64,000 nt of DNA from JAAGZL01 sp050288625 (GTDB lineage Bacteria; Pseudomonadota; Gammaproteobacteria; Chromatiales; Chromatiaceae). This document shows, piece by piece, positions 18,612 through 27,846 of this stretch (the first letter of the stretch is position 1; each line of letters begins with the position of its first letter). Position numbers and translations under genes: made by a program. Location of the stretch: positions 1 to 64,000 of the forward strand of contig JBNKEE010000017.1 of the NCBI GenBank assembly GCA_050288625.1, given 5' to 3'. The notes under the pieces were generated by a model. It had not been told where the DNA came from. It saw nothing but the letters and a program-made list of their open reading frames with translations, and made no database searches.

Positions 18612-19649
18612 TCAGGTAAAAAGATCTTTATTAACCGCCTTGGCGCGGGCATCTAAACGGCTAACCATGCCTCTCTTCACAATCTCCTGCAGATGTTGAT
18701 CCAGGGTTTGCATACCAACGGCCTGACCGGTTTGGATTGCAGAATACATCTGGGCCACCTTATCTTCACGTATCAGGTTACGAATGGCAGGAGTCCCAAT
18801 CATGATCTCCCAGGCTGCAGTGCGACCTCCACCGATCTTCTTTAACAAGGTTTGCGCAATTACGGCGCGTAGAGACTCTGACAGCATAGATCGCACCATA
18901 CTCTTCTCTCCAGCCGGAAACACATCAATGATACGGTCAATGGTCTTTGCAGCGGAACTGGTATGCAAAGTACCAAACACCAGATGTCCGGTCTCGGCTG
19001 CAGTCAATGCCAGACGTATAGTTTCCAGGTCACGTAACTCACCCACCAGAATAATATCCGGGTCCTCACGCAACGCCGAGCGCAAGGCCTCGGCAAATCC
19101 AAGAGTATCCCTATGTACCTCGCGTTGATTGATGAGACACTTTTTACTGGTGTGAACAAACTCAATCGGATCCTCAATGGTCAGGATGTGGGCATATTCA
19201 TTATCGTTCTTGTAGTCCATCATCGCCGCCAGAGTGGTGGACTTACCAGAGCCTGTGGGGCCGGTTACCAAAACCAATCCACGCGGTACGTCAACTATCT
19301 CTTTAAAAGTGGAAGGGCAGCCCAAATCATCTAAGGTCAATACCTTGGAAGGGATGGTCCTGAACACAGCGCTGGCACCACGGTCCTGGTTGAATGCATT
19401 TACACGAAAACGAGCAAGTCCAGGTATCTCAAAGGAGAAGTCTGTTTCAAAGAACTCTTCAAAATCCTTTCTCTGCTTGTCGTTCATGATGTCATAGACC
19501 AGGGCATGAACAACCTTGTGCTCCAACTCAGGAACATTGATGCGTCTAATATCGCCATCCACACGAATCATGGGAGGCAGACCGGCAGACAGATGCAGAT
19601 CTGATGCATTATGTTTTACGCTAAAGGCCAGCAGTTCAGCAATATCCAT
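18612..19649 (-). CDS. pilT: PilT, type IV pilus retraction ATPase
   Basis: The retraction motor of type IV pili. The 345 residues begin MDIAELLAFSVKHNASDLHL, the standard PilT N-terminus, followed by Walker A GPTGSGKST, the Asp box TIEDPIEFVH, Walker B IILVGELRDLETI and the His box HLVFGTLHTSSAAKT. The C-terminal helix AIQTGQAVGMQTLDQHL matches the PilT AIRNLIRE-type region (AIRNLIREDKVAQ is present). It is divergent from yggS across 205 bases, the same neighbourhood as in Pseudomonas (yggS-proC-yggT beside pilT). Confidence 0.96.
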   Translation of the reverse strand: MDIAELLAFSVKHNASDLHLSAGLPPMIRVDGDIRRINVPELEHKVVHALVYDIMNDKQRKDFEEFFETDFSFEIPGLARFRVNAFNQDRGASAVFRTIPSKVLTLDDLGCPSTFKEIVDVPRGLVLVTGPTGSGKSTTLAAMMDYKNDNEYAHILTIEDPIEFVHTSKKCLINQREVHRDTLGFAEALRSALREDPDIILVGELRDLETIRLALTAAETGHLVFGTLHTSSAAKTIDRIIDVFPAGEKSMVRSMLSESLRAVIAQTLLKKIGGGRTAAWEIMIGTPAIRNLIREDKVAQMYSAIQTGQAVGMQTLDQHLQEIVKRGMVSRLDARAKAVNKDLFT

Positions 19650-19854
19650 AGATTACTCCCCAACCAAGTAAGTCATTCTTCTATTAGAATTTATTGTAGA
19701 CGACTCTTATAGTCCTTTAATGAGCAAATAAAATAATCCTAACATAGGTATAGCAATATTATCGGAAACTATCCCGCTTTTGGTTTAATATCCCTCTGAT
19801 ATATGTGAATAAATCCACTTTTTTGCCAAATACGAATCGAACGTTGATCCCAAG

Positions 19855-20547
19855 ATGAACCAAACTATTCAATCCAGACTTGAGTCGGTCCGCAATATCA
19901 TTGCTCAAACCGTTACGGAATACCAAAGACCAGTAGATTCGGTACAACTTCTAGCCGTCAGCAAGACCAGAACACCAGATGAGATCATGGCGGCATATAC
20001 CAGCGGCCAACGTCGTTTTGGTGAAAGCTATATACAAGAGGCTATAAGCAAAATCGATCAACTCAGAGAAACAGATATAGAATGGCATTTTATCGGAAGG
20101 GTCCAGAGCAACAAAACCAGGGCAATTGCGGAGAAATTTGACTGGGTTCACAGTATAGATAAGCTAAAGCACGCCCAACGCTTGAATGATCAGCGACCAG
20201 ATACCATGCCGCCAATGAATATCTGCCTACAGATAAACGTGGACAACGAAGAATCCAAAGGCGGTGTGCGGCCTGAAGACGCAAAGGAACTGATACGCAA
20301 GATCAAGCAACTACCTAGGATTAGACTCAGAGGCTTTATGACCTTGCCATCACCTAGGCATGATATGAGTGCACAACGCGCGCCTTTTAGAAAACTGCGT
20401 GAACTTAGAGACCAACTAACCACTCCCGACCTACCTCTAGCAACTCTCTCAATGGGGATGTCGGATGATATGGAGGCTGCCATAGCCGAAAAAGCTACAA
20501 TAGTCAGAGTCGGCACCGCCATATTCGGACCACGAGAGTACAAATAA
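19855..20547 (+). CDS. yggS: YggS family pyridoxal-phosphate homeostasis protein
   Basis: A 230-residue PLP-binding protein of the YggS/PROSC family, which buffers cellular PLP without a known catalytic reaction. The cofactor lysine is Lys37 in LLAVSKTRTPDEI; other family motifs are RRFGESYIQEAISK, WHFIGRVQSNKTRAI, ICLQINVDNEESKGG and LSMGMSDDMEAAI. The fold is the single-barrel domain without the C-terminal beta domain of alanine racemase. It is divergent from pilT and followed by proC. Confidence 0.96.
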   Translation: MNQTIQSRLESVRNIIAQTVTEYQRPVDSVQLLAVSKTRTPDEIMAAYTSGQRRFGESYIQEAISKIDQLRETDIEWHFIGRVQSNKTRAIAEKFDWVHSIDKLKHAQRLNDQRPDTMPPMNICLQINVDNEESKGGVRPEDAKELIRKIKQLPRIRLRGFMTLPSPRHDMSAQRAPFRKLRELRDQLTTPDLPLATLSMGMSDDMEAAIAEKATIVRVGTAIFGPREYK

Positions 20548-20630
20548 GAGTCAGATACCAGTTAACCTTGGACTCGGAAGCAGTTTGGGCGATAATTTTT
20601 ATAATTAACCACTTCAAGGCCTGATAAGTA

Positions 20631-21458
20631 ATGAAAAGCAAGACCCTCGCCTTCATCGGTTGTGGAAACATGGCAACCAGCCTCATAAACGGACTCATAG
20701 CTGATGGCTATGATCCAAAAAATATCATGGCCAGCGATCCAGATGGAGCCAAAACCGCACAGTTATCCAGCCTGCTTGGCATCGAATCTACCTCTGACAA
20801 CACAGAGGCAATAAAGTCTGCCGAGATAGTTGTGCTCGCGGTAAAGCCTCAGTTACTGGAACAGGTGGCCACCGCCATAGCTCCTGCTGTACAGGAGAAA
20901 CAACCCCTGGTTATATCCATAGCAGCCGGTGTACAAGAAAAGGATATAGAGGCTTGGCTGGGAGGAGACGTCGCCCTTGTCAGAACAATGCCCAACACCC
21001 CTGCCATGATTAGGGTCGGAGCCACTGCATTGCACGCAAACTACATGGTAAGCAACGATCAAAGAAACATGGCTGAGACCATATTACGTGCTGTCGGCCT
21101 GACCCAATGGGTAGAGAATGAAGGACTACTGGATGCGGTAACAGCACTCTCAGGGAGCGGACCTGCATATTTCTTTCTAGTTATGGAGGCCATGGAGGCG
21201 GCCGCCGTGGAGTTGGGACTGACCGAAGACACGGCCCACCTTCTTACGTTGCAGACAGCGCTGGGCGCAGCCCGTATGGCCATGGAGAGCAGCGACACCC
21301 CTGCCATCTTAAGAGAGAAGGTCACCTCTCCTGGCGGCACCACTGAGGCCGCCCTAAAGAGGTTCGAAGAAGGTGGCCTGCGAGATCTGTTCATCCAGGC
21401 CCTGACTCAGGCCCGCGACCGTTCTATAGAGCTTTCAGAACTCTTGGGGAGCAAATGA
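20631..21458 (+). CDS. proC: Pyrroline-5-carboxylate reductase
   Basis: Catalyses the last step of proline synthesis with NAD(P)H. The 275 residues show the Rossmann loop FIGCGNMATSLINGL, VVLAVKPQLLEQV, RTMPNTPAMIRVGATAL and the dimer-forming C-terminal helices with ALSGSGPAYFFLVMEAMEAA and VTSPGGTTEAALKRFE. Upstream is an AT-rich gap of about 80 bases after yggS; downstream it overlaps yggT by ATGA (21455-21458), so the two are probably co-translated. Confidence 0.97.
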   Translation: MKSKTLAFIGCGNMATSLINGLIADGYDPKNIMASDPDGAKTAQLSSLLGIESTSDNTEAIKSAEIVVLAVKPQLLEQVATAIAPAVQEKQPLVISIAAGVQEKDIEAWLGGDVALVRTMPNTPAMIRVGATALHANYMVSNDQRNMAETILRAVGLTQWVENEGLLDAVTALSGSGPAYFFLVMEAMEAAAVELGLTEDTAHLLTLQTALGAARMAMESSDTPAILREKVTSPGGTTEAALKRFEEGGLRDLFIQALTQARDRSIELSELLGSK

Positions 21459-22036
21459 TGGGAAGCAGTTATTTTACGAACCCTGTTGTCTTTTTGATAC
21501 AGGCCGTGTTCGGGGCATATATCCTGGTCGTCATGCTACGCTTCTTGCTGCAACTGGTGAAGGCGGATTTCTACAACCCCATATCCCAGTTCATCGTAAA
21601 GGTTACATCTCCTGTACTGATATACCTGAGACGCATAATACCCGGTCTTGGCGGTATCGACCTCGCTTCAATCATCTTTATGTGGATACTTAAGGCCATT
21701 GAACTGGCACTAATCATATCCTTGGTCGGTCTTCCAGCCAGCTACATGGTCATTGCCTGGGCAGTACCGGAACTGATCAGGCTGGCCTTTAATGTGTTCA
21801 TCTTTTCCATCCTGATCCAGGTGATACTTAGCTGGGTCAACCCTGGAGCCTACAATCCGGCCACCACCCTAATCAGCTACCTGACAGAACCTATCCTACG
21901 ACCAGCGCGTAGAATAATTCCACCAATCGGGGGGCTGGACCTTTCACCAATGATTGCGATGATCGGGCTATATATACTGCAGATGCTACTGCTACCCCCT
22001 ATTCTGCACTTAACTGGTAGCCCCTTCGTCAAATGA
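21455..22036 (+). CDS. yggT: YggT family membrane protein
   Basis: A 193-residue integral membrane protein with two YGGT repeats. Each repeat has a hydrophobic helix, a short loop with NP, and a P-x-x-x-x-x-R-R-I-I-P motif: VLIYLRRIIPGLGGIDLAS in the first half and PILRPARRIIPPIGGLDLSP in the second. The molecular role is not settled; homologues have been linked to membrane protein placement, division and osmotic stress. It overlaps both proC and yggU by four bases. Confidence 0.93.
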   Translation: MMGSSYFTNPVVFLIQAVFGAYILVVMLRFLLQLVKADFYNPISQFIVKVTSPVLIYLRRIIPGLGGIDLASIIFMWILKAIELALIISLVGLPASYMVIAWAVPELIRLAFNVFIFSILIQVILSWVNPGAYNPATTLISYLTEPILRPARRIIPPIGGLDLSPMIAMIGLYILQMLLLPPILHLTGSPFVK

Positions 22037-22326
22037 GTTCTGAAGACGGTGGGTGGTACCGCTGGGAAGGTGATGACCTACTACTATCTCTGAGAGTGCA
22101 ACCTCGTTCCAGGAAAGACGAATTCGTGGCTCCTCATGGTGACCACTACAAGGCGCGCATAACGGCCCCACCAGTTGAAGGAAAGGCCAATGACCACCTG
22201 CTGAAATTCCTGGCCAAGAGCTTTGGGGTAAAGAGGTCACAGGTCACCATGCAGACTGGGCAAACCTCCAGAAACAAGATATTTCGAATAAAATCACCAA
22301 CTAGGTTCCCAATTGCTGTAAATTGA
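22033..22326 (+). CDS. yggU: YggU/DUF167 family protein
   Basis: A small 97-residue protein of the DUF167 (UPF0235) family with the motif LSLRVQPRSRKDEFVAPHG and the strand-loop KARITAPPVEGKANDHLLKF, diagnostic of the family. The C-terminus QVTMQTGQTSRNKIFRI also fits. Function is unknown. It is the last gene of the yggS-proC-yggT-yggU run, with ATGA overlap to yggT. Confidence 0.93.
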   Translation: MSSEDGGWYRWEGDDLLLSLRVQPRSRKDEFVAPHGDHYKARITAPPVEGKANDHLLKFLAKSFGVKRSQVTMQTGQTSRNKIFRIKSPTRFPIAVN

Positions 22327-22426
22327 CTATGATAGTCTTATGCAAAAAAAGATGGAGAAAAAGTAAAAAATCGTTGTATAATCATGTAATAATGCGCTAA
22401 CCACGAGAAAATACTTTAAGAAGCTT

Positions 22427-24403
22427 ATGGATGATTCAAACTTAAAAAACCAGGTTAAGGCATACGGCAAGTGGAAAGATGAGCTTATCCGCACATTGCA
22501 CGAGTATCAGGATTGGTTAATAAGCAATGAGATGGCCGACCGAGACAGTGACCAGATCATAAAGGAATCTGTTTCCGCCCTTAACAGCGACAAACTCACC
22601 ATAGCCTTCGTAGCCGAATTTTCTCGCGGCAAAACCGAGCTGATAAACGCTATTTTTTTCGCCCAATACGGGCGACGCCTACTTCCTTCCACCGCTGGAC
22701 GCACAACCATGTGTCCAACAGAGATGTTCTACGACAGCGAGACAGATAAGGCATATGTGCGCCTACTTCCCATTGAGAGCAGGCTACAGGACACCAGCCT
22801 GAAGGACCTAAAGGCAGAGAGCGGACAGTGGGTCAACTATCCTCTGGATCTGGATTCACCTGAACAGATAGAGGACACGCTGCGTGAAGTGGTAAAGACA
22901 CGCAGAGTAAGCCTTAGAGAAGCGGTTCGTCTTGGACTTTACGACCCAGACCTCCATCCGCACCTGAACAATCCCCCAGCGTTTGTAGAGATACCACGTT
23001 GGCGTCACGCCATGATCAGCTTCCCGCACCCGCTGTTTAAAGAGGGTTTGACCATTCTGGACACCCCAGGCCTTAACGCGCTGGGCAGTGAGCCGGAACT
23101 TACACTAAACATGCTACCTGCTTGTCAAGCGGTTCTGTTTATACTGGCTGCGGATACCGGCGTAACTAAAACTGACCTGGAGATGTGGCAAAACCACATA
23201 AAGGGATTTCAAAACAGCCGCAAGCGCGGCCTTATGGTGGTGCTCAATAAGATCGACAGCCTGTGGGACGACCTGTCTGACGCGGAAAAGATTGAGCGCA
23301 TTATTACAGGGCAATGCCGTTCCACCGCTAGGATCCTGGGCGTAGATGAAAAGGCCATATTCCCTACTTCCGCCCACAAGGGCCTCCTAGCCAAGATACG
23401 ACAAGACAATGAACTGCTAGCAAAAAGTAATCTGCGGAGTCTGGAAGACCATCTAAGCAATAAGATCCTAACTTCACGCCACGAGATCGTACAAGAGACC
23501 ATAATATCTGACGTCAGCGATATGATAGAGACCACCTACGGCATGGTCTCTTCCAAACGTGCTGGGATTAACGCCCAGCTAGATGAACTGCGCCAGATAA
23601 GTGGTAAGAGCCAGGATGTGATAGAGGCCATGATGGAAAAGACTCGACAGGAGCAGGCCCTATACATGAAGAACATCAACAGCTTTCAGGCCAGCCGCAA
23701 GGTACTAAAGGATCATGCCATGGTCCTACGTAAGGCACTGGACATGGATAGACTGGAAAAGAAGATCAAAAAGACCCGCGACAGTATGGCAGGAAACTGG
23801 ACCACCCTTGGCCTCAAGACCAACATGTATCAGTTGTTCGAAGAGATACGCACCGAGATGAAGGTGGTCAGCAAAGAGAGTGAGCAGATCCGCAAACTGA
23901 TACGCAGTATCTACAAACGCTTTCAAACAGAACATGGATTTACCGCGACCCAGCCCAAGATGTTCTCACTGGTACGCCACCTCACCGACCTGGAGCTCCT
24001 AACCCAGGAGGCAGAGATATTCCGTAACAGCCCAATGACGGCCATGACCGAAAAGCACTTTGTGGTAAAAAGATTCTTCGTGGCCATGGTCAGTAAGGCC
24101 AGAGACATATTCTTTCAGGCCCGCCAGGAGATCAACGCCTGGATAAAGATATGCCTGGAACCACTGGTGTACGAGATACATAATCATCACGACAACATCG
24201 AACAACACTTGCAGGATCTGAAAAAGATCAGCAACTCACGCGAAACCCTAAATGAGAGAATCCAAGAACTGGAACAGCAGTACAAAGATATCTCTGAAGA
24301 TCTGACGGCCCTGCGCAACATGCATAACAAGCTGGTAAATCTCCATACCTGGGATGATATTGAGCGCCCCAAGCCACACCTGGTACAGCAAAACAGGGCG
24401 TAG
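22427..24403 (+). CDS. Dynamin-like GTPase
   Basis: A 658-residue protein with a large GTPase domain and a long helical C-terminal half. G1 is AEFSRGKTELINAIF (Lys69, Thr70), a G2 candidate is GRTTMCPTE (91-99), G3 is LDTPGLNAL (Asp212-Gly215) and G4 is NKID (274-277). Coiled-coil segments occupy about 370-470 and 580-640. Such proteins remodel or guard membranes in other bacteria, but no hydrophobic paddle is obvious here and the function is not known. A TATAAT at 22377-22382 lies upstream, without a clear -35. It stands alone between yggU and metX. Confidence 0.85.
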   Translation: MDDSNLKNQVKAYGKWKDELIRTLHEYQDWLISNEMADRDSDQIIKESVSALNSDKLTIAFVAEFSRGKTELINAIFFAQYGRRLLPSTAGRTTMCPTEMFYDSETDKAYVRLLPIESRLQDTSLKDLKAESGQWVNYPLDLDSPEQIEDTLREVVKTRRVSLREAVRLGLYDPDLHPHLNNPPAFVEIPRWRHAMISFPHPLFKEGLTILDTPGLNALGSEPELTLNMLPACQAVLFILAADTGVTKTDLEMWQNHIKGFQNSRKRGLMVVLNKIDSLWDDLSDAEKIERIITGQCRSTARILGVDEKAIFPTSAHKGLLAKIRQDNELLAKSNLRSLEDHLSNKILTSRHEIVQETIISDVSDMIETTYGMVSSKRAGINAQLDELRQISGKSQDVIEAMMEKTRQEQALYMKNINSFQASRKVLKDHAMVLRKALDMDRLEKKIKKTRDSMAGNWTTLGLKTNMYQLFEEIRTEMKVVSKESEQIRKLIRSIYKRFQTEHGFTATQPKMFSLVRHLTDLELLTQEAEIFRNSPMTAMTEKHFVVKRFFVAMVSKARDIFFQARQEINAWIKICLEPLVYEIHNHHDNIEQHLQDLKKISNSRETLNERIQELEQQYKDISEDLTALRNMHNKLVNLHTWDDIERPKPHLVQQNRA

Positions 24404-24655
24404 CGACAACGGACAATCAATAGTCGCTCCTGGGTGACGCGCCCGGATACTCAATAAAGGCGGCAAAATAAGTAACGAATAACATTGCTACGGCACCCTG
24501 CCCTTCAGGCCATCTTGGTTGCTCAGAACCACTCCAAGAGACTTTTTCAAGTGATCAACCAACCCTATTCGCCATATTTCCCATGATCTTCATTCCCTTC
24601 ATGAATCATCCGGGTTAGACTTCTGCGTTCATAAACTAATTAGCCTGAAGACCAA

Positions 24656-25801
24656 ATGCCCGATCCATTTCCCTCCGACTCTGTCGGACTGGTAGAACCG
24701 CAAAAGAAGATCTTTGACGAGCCGATCTCTCTGATCAGCGGTCGCACTCTGCCTGGATATGAACTGGTCTATGAGACATACGGCAAACTGAATTCGGCCA
24801 AGACCAACGCCATACTCATCTGCCATGCCCTCTCTGGTGACCATCATGCCGCCGGATTCTACGAGAGCGATAAAAAACCTGGATGGTGGGATAGTTGCAT
24901 AGGCCCGGGAAAACCATTCGACACCAATAAATTTCATGTGGTATCGGTCAACAATATAGGAAGCTGTAAAGGCTCTACCGGCCCCAACACCATCAACCCA
25001 GCGACGGGCAATTTCTATGGCCCCGACTTTCCCATAGTGACGGTCAAGGACTGGGTAAAGACCCAGCATGCCCTGATGCAAAGCCTAGGTATAGAAAAAT
25101 GGGCCGCCGTCATAGGTGGCAGTCTGGGTGGCATGCAGGCACTACAGTGGTCCATAGACTATCCAGACCAGATCGGACACGCGCTGGTTATTGCGGCAGC
25201 ATCCAAACTGTCCGCACAGAACATCGGTTTCAATGAGGTGGCAAGGCAGGCCATACTATCTGACCCTGATTTCCATGGCGGCCACTTTTACTCCCACAAA
25301 ACTGTCCCCAGACGCGGACTGATGCTGGCGCGTATGCTTGGACATATCACATATCTGTCTGACGACGCCATGCGGGCCAAATTTGGACGGGAACTACGCG
25401 AAGGAAGATTGAACTACGACTTCAACGTAGAGTTCCAGGTAGAGAGCTATCTGCGTTATCAGGGGCAATCATTTGTAAATCGCTTCGATGCCAACACCTA
25501 CCTGTTGATGACCAAGGCTCTGGACTACTTTGACCCAGCAAGTGATTATAACAACGATCTGGTAGCAGCATTGAGGCAGGCCACGGCTAAGTTTCTGGTG
25601 ATCTCATTCACCAGCGATTGGCGTTTTGCGCCCGAACGCTCCAAAGAGATCGTCAAGGCGCTAATAGACGCCAAACGCGAAGTAAGTTACGGAGAGGTAG
25701 AGGCATCAGGCGGGCACGATGCCTTCCTCATGCCTATTCCCTACTACATGCAACTACTGAGTTCATATATGGACGAGATAGACGAAGAGGTACGGGGATA
25801 A
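24656..25801 (+). CDS. metX: Homoserine O-acyltransferase, MetX family
   Basis: An alpha/beta-hydrolase-fold enzyme that acylates homoserine at the start of methionine synthesis. The nucleophile is Ser156 in VIGGSLGGMQALQWS, the Asp is in ISFTSDWRFAP and the His in SGGHDAFLMP. The 381 residues begin with the SVGLVEPQ/IFDEPISLISG pattern of the family. Family members paired with metW in proteobacteria have been assigned as succinyltransferases, so the acyl donor (acetyl or succinyl) is left open. Stop and metW start share one base (25801). Confidence 0.94.
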   Translation: MPDPFPSDSVGLVEPQKKIFDEPISLISGRTLPGYELVYETYGKLNSAKTNAILICHALSGDHHAAGFYESDKKPGWWDSCIGPGKPFDTNKFHVVSVNNIGSCKGSTGPNTINPATGNFYGPDFPIVTVKDWVKTQHALMQSLGIEKWAAVIGGSLGGMQALQWSIDYPDQIGHALVIAAASKLSAQNIGFNEVARQAILSDPDFHGGHFYSHKTVPRRGLMLARMLGHITYLSDDAMRAKFGRELREGRLNYDFNVEFQVESYLRYQGQSFVNRFDANTYLLMTKALDYFDPASDYNNDLVAALRQATAKFLVISFTSDWRFAPERSKEIVKALIDAKREVSYGEVEASGGHDAFLMPIPYYMQLLSSYMDEIDEEVRG

Positions 25802-26400
25802 TGCAACGGCCCGACCTGGCTAACATCAAACAATGGATCAAACCTGGATCGCGGGTACTCGACCTAGGTTGTGGTGATGGCACCCTTCTCTGCATGCTGC
25901 GCGATGAGCTGGGGGTCACCGGCTACGGCCTGGAGATTGAGCCGGATAATATCCTCCAGTGCCTGCGCAAGGGAATAAACGTGATACAACGTGACCTGGA
26001 TGCCGGTCTAAACGATTTTGATGAACAGACTTTCGACTACGTCATCATGACCCAGACGCTGCAGGCAGTACACTTTCCCGATCGCCTATTAACGGAGATG
26101 CTGCGGGTGGGACGCGAAGGTATAGTCACTTTCCCCAATTTCGGCTACTGGATTAACCGACTGCAACTGGGATTCGGCGGCAAGATGCCGGTATCCAGAA
26201 CCCTGCCGGCCCAATGGTATGACACCATGAACATCCATCTCTGCACCGTTAAGGATTTTGAGAATCTGTGCCATAACCATGGCATCCAGATCCTAGACCG
26301 GATAGTTGTGGACCACGCACACAGAACGAATATTGGGTTTCTACCCAACCTGCTGGGCGAGATAGCCATCTTCCGCTGTCAGTGTGACCACGCAAATTAG
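25801..26400 (+). CDS. metW: MetW, methionine biosynthesis protein
   Basis: A class I methyltransferase-fold protein of 199 residues that accompanies MetX and is needed for, or enhances, homoserine acylation in several proteobacteria. The SAM-binding-type loop is SRVLDLGCGDGTLLCML; later motifs are DYVIMTQTLQAVHFPDRLL and VTFPNFGYWINRLQL, which are specific to MetW. The start at 25801 (ATGCAACGG) is chosen because it follows the metX stop directly; a longer frame reaching back into metX is not plausible. Confidence 0.95.
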   Translation: MQRPDLANIKQWIKPGSRVLDLGCGDGTLLCMLRDELGVTGYGLEIEPDNILQCLRKGINVIQRDLDAGLNDFDEQTFDYVIMTQTLQAVHFPDRLLTEMLRVGREGIVTFPNFGYWINRLQLGFGGKMPVSRTLPAQWYDTMNIHLCTVKDFENLCHNHGIQILDRIVVDHAHRTNIGFLPNLLGEIAIFRCQCDHAN

Positions 26401-26414
26401 GGCTGAATTAAGTC

Positions 26415-26864
26415 ATGAAACCTTATAGCAAAGCACAAGCATATCTTCTCTGTATATTATTGTTCCTTACATCATCGGTAGCAGCAGAAAACAGCACCAG
26501 CAGTGACGGCTACACCATTCATCATAATGCATTGAAAACAGATTTTCTGACCCCGGCCATCGCCAAGGCCTACAACATACAACGCAGTAAATTCCGGGGG
26601 CTGGTAAATATCAGCGTCATAAAAGATCAGCCTGGAACAGAAGGTATCCCGGTAAAGGCAAATATTAAGATAAATGCACTGGCCCTAAGTGGCATACCCA
26701 AGGAGATAACACTGGCAGAGATAGTGGAGGATGGAGCCATCTACTACATCGGTGATTTTCCAATAATCAATCGTGAGATCGTTAATTTCACCATTGAAGT
26801 GGTCCCTGATGGAGAAAACAGGCCTATAACCGCCAAATTCAGCCAGCAATTCTATATCGACTAA
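26415..26864 (+). CDS. DUF4426 family secreted protein
   Basis: A 149-residue protein with a signal peptide (hydrophobic AYLLCILLFLTSSVAA, likely cleavage before ENST) followed by a beta-rich domain. It matches the DUF4426 proteins that sit directly after metW in many gammaproteobacteria (visible KTDFLTPAIAKAYNIQRSK and NFTIEVVPDG). The role is unknown, although the position suggests co-expression with metXW, 14 bases away. Expected location is the periplasm. Confidence 0.85.
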   Translation: MKPYSKAQAYLLCILLFLTSSVAAENSTSSDGYTIHHNALKTDFLTPAIAKAYNIQRSKFRGLVNISVIKDQPGTEGIPVKANIKINALALSGIPKEITLAEIVEDGAIYYIGDFPIINREIVNFTIEVVPDGENRPITAKFSQQFYID

Positions 26865-26871
26865 CCGAAAA

Positions 26872-27846
26872 ATGTTACTGGATATAGCAGCAATCATCAT
26901 CGGTTTTGCCATCCTGATATGGGGTTCGGACAGGTTTATCACCGGCGCTGCAGCAATGGCACGCAATCTCGGGGTTTCGCCCCTGCTCATCGGCCTGACC
27001 ATTGTGGGATTTGGCACCTCAGCCCCTGAGATGCTGGTCTCCGCCATGGCCTCGTTGCAGGGCAATCCAGGATTGGCCATAGGTAACGCCCTGGGTTCAA
27101 ACATAGCGAATATCGCCCTCATTCTTGGGGTCACCGCCCTGATAGCACCGCTTAGGGTTCAATCCAACACCCTAAAACGAGAGTTCCCGATGTTGCTGGC
27201 GGTATGCCTGCTGGCCATGGTGCTGATGCTGGATGGATCACTGGACCGTATGGACGGCGCAATACTAATCCTAACACTGCTGTTGGTGTTATATGGGATG
27301 GTGCGCATAGGCATTGGCAGTCGTAACACCGATCCAATGGGGATAGAGTTTGATGCTGAGATACCCAAAGACATGTCCACTGGAGAGGCAAGTGCATGGT
27401 TTCTACTGGGTCTTGTGCTATTACTAGCAAGTTCGCGCATGCTGGTATGGGGTGCAGTGAACATCGCACATGCATTCGGGGTAAGCGATCTGGTTATCGG
27501 ATTGACCATAGTGGCTCTTGGTACCAGTCTGCCGGAACTGGCTGCAAGTGTTACCAGCGCTCTGAAGCAGGAACACGACATCGCCATCGGTAACATCATC
27601 GGTTCCAACATGTACAACCTTTTGGCCGTACTGCCCATGCCAGGGCTGATCGCCCCTGGCAACTTCAGCCCGGAGATCATGTCCAGGGATATGCCGATAA
27701 TGATCGGCCTGACCCTGATGATGTTCATAATGAGCTACGGCTTTAGTAAGAACGGCAGAATCAACCGATTAGAGGGACTTTTACTCTTCTCCGCTTTCAT
27801 AGCTTACCAGGGGATGCTATTTTTAGGCATCCAAGAAATCTTATAA
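26872..27846 (+). CDS. yrbG: Calcium/sodium antiporter, YrbG-like
   Basis: An inner-membrane CaCA-family exchanger of 324 residues with about ten hydrophobic helices in two inverted halves. The two alpha repeats are GFGTSAPEMLVSAMAS near residue 45 and VALGTSLPELAASVTS near residue 222, each followed by a GNxxGSN motif (IGNALGSNIANI and IGNIIGSNMYNL). In E. coli the homologue also sits upstream of kdsD. Stop and kdsD start overlap by one base. Confidence 0.94.
   Translation: MLLDIAAIIIGFAILIWGSDRFITGAAAMARNLGVSPLLIGLTIVGFGTSAPEMLVSAMASLQGNPGLAIGNALGSNIANIALILGVTALIAPLRVQSNTLKREFPMLLAVCLLAMVLMLDGSLDRMDGAILILTLLLVLYGMVRIGIGSRNTDPMGIEFDAEIPKDMSTGEASAWFLLGLVLLLASSRMLVWGAVNIAHAFGVSDLVIGLTIVALGTSLPELAASVTSALKQEHDIAIGNIIGSNMYNLLAVLPMPGLIAPGNFSPEIMSRDMPIMIGLTLMMFIMSYGFSKNGRINRLEGLLLFSAFIAYQGMLFLGIQEIL

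Noticed and set aside
24617..24624. AGACTTCT upstream of metX, resembling a MetJ box
   Set aside because: A single octamer with one mismatch; MetJ needs tandem boxes, and none is adjacent.
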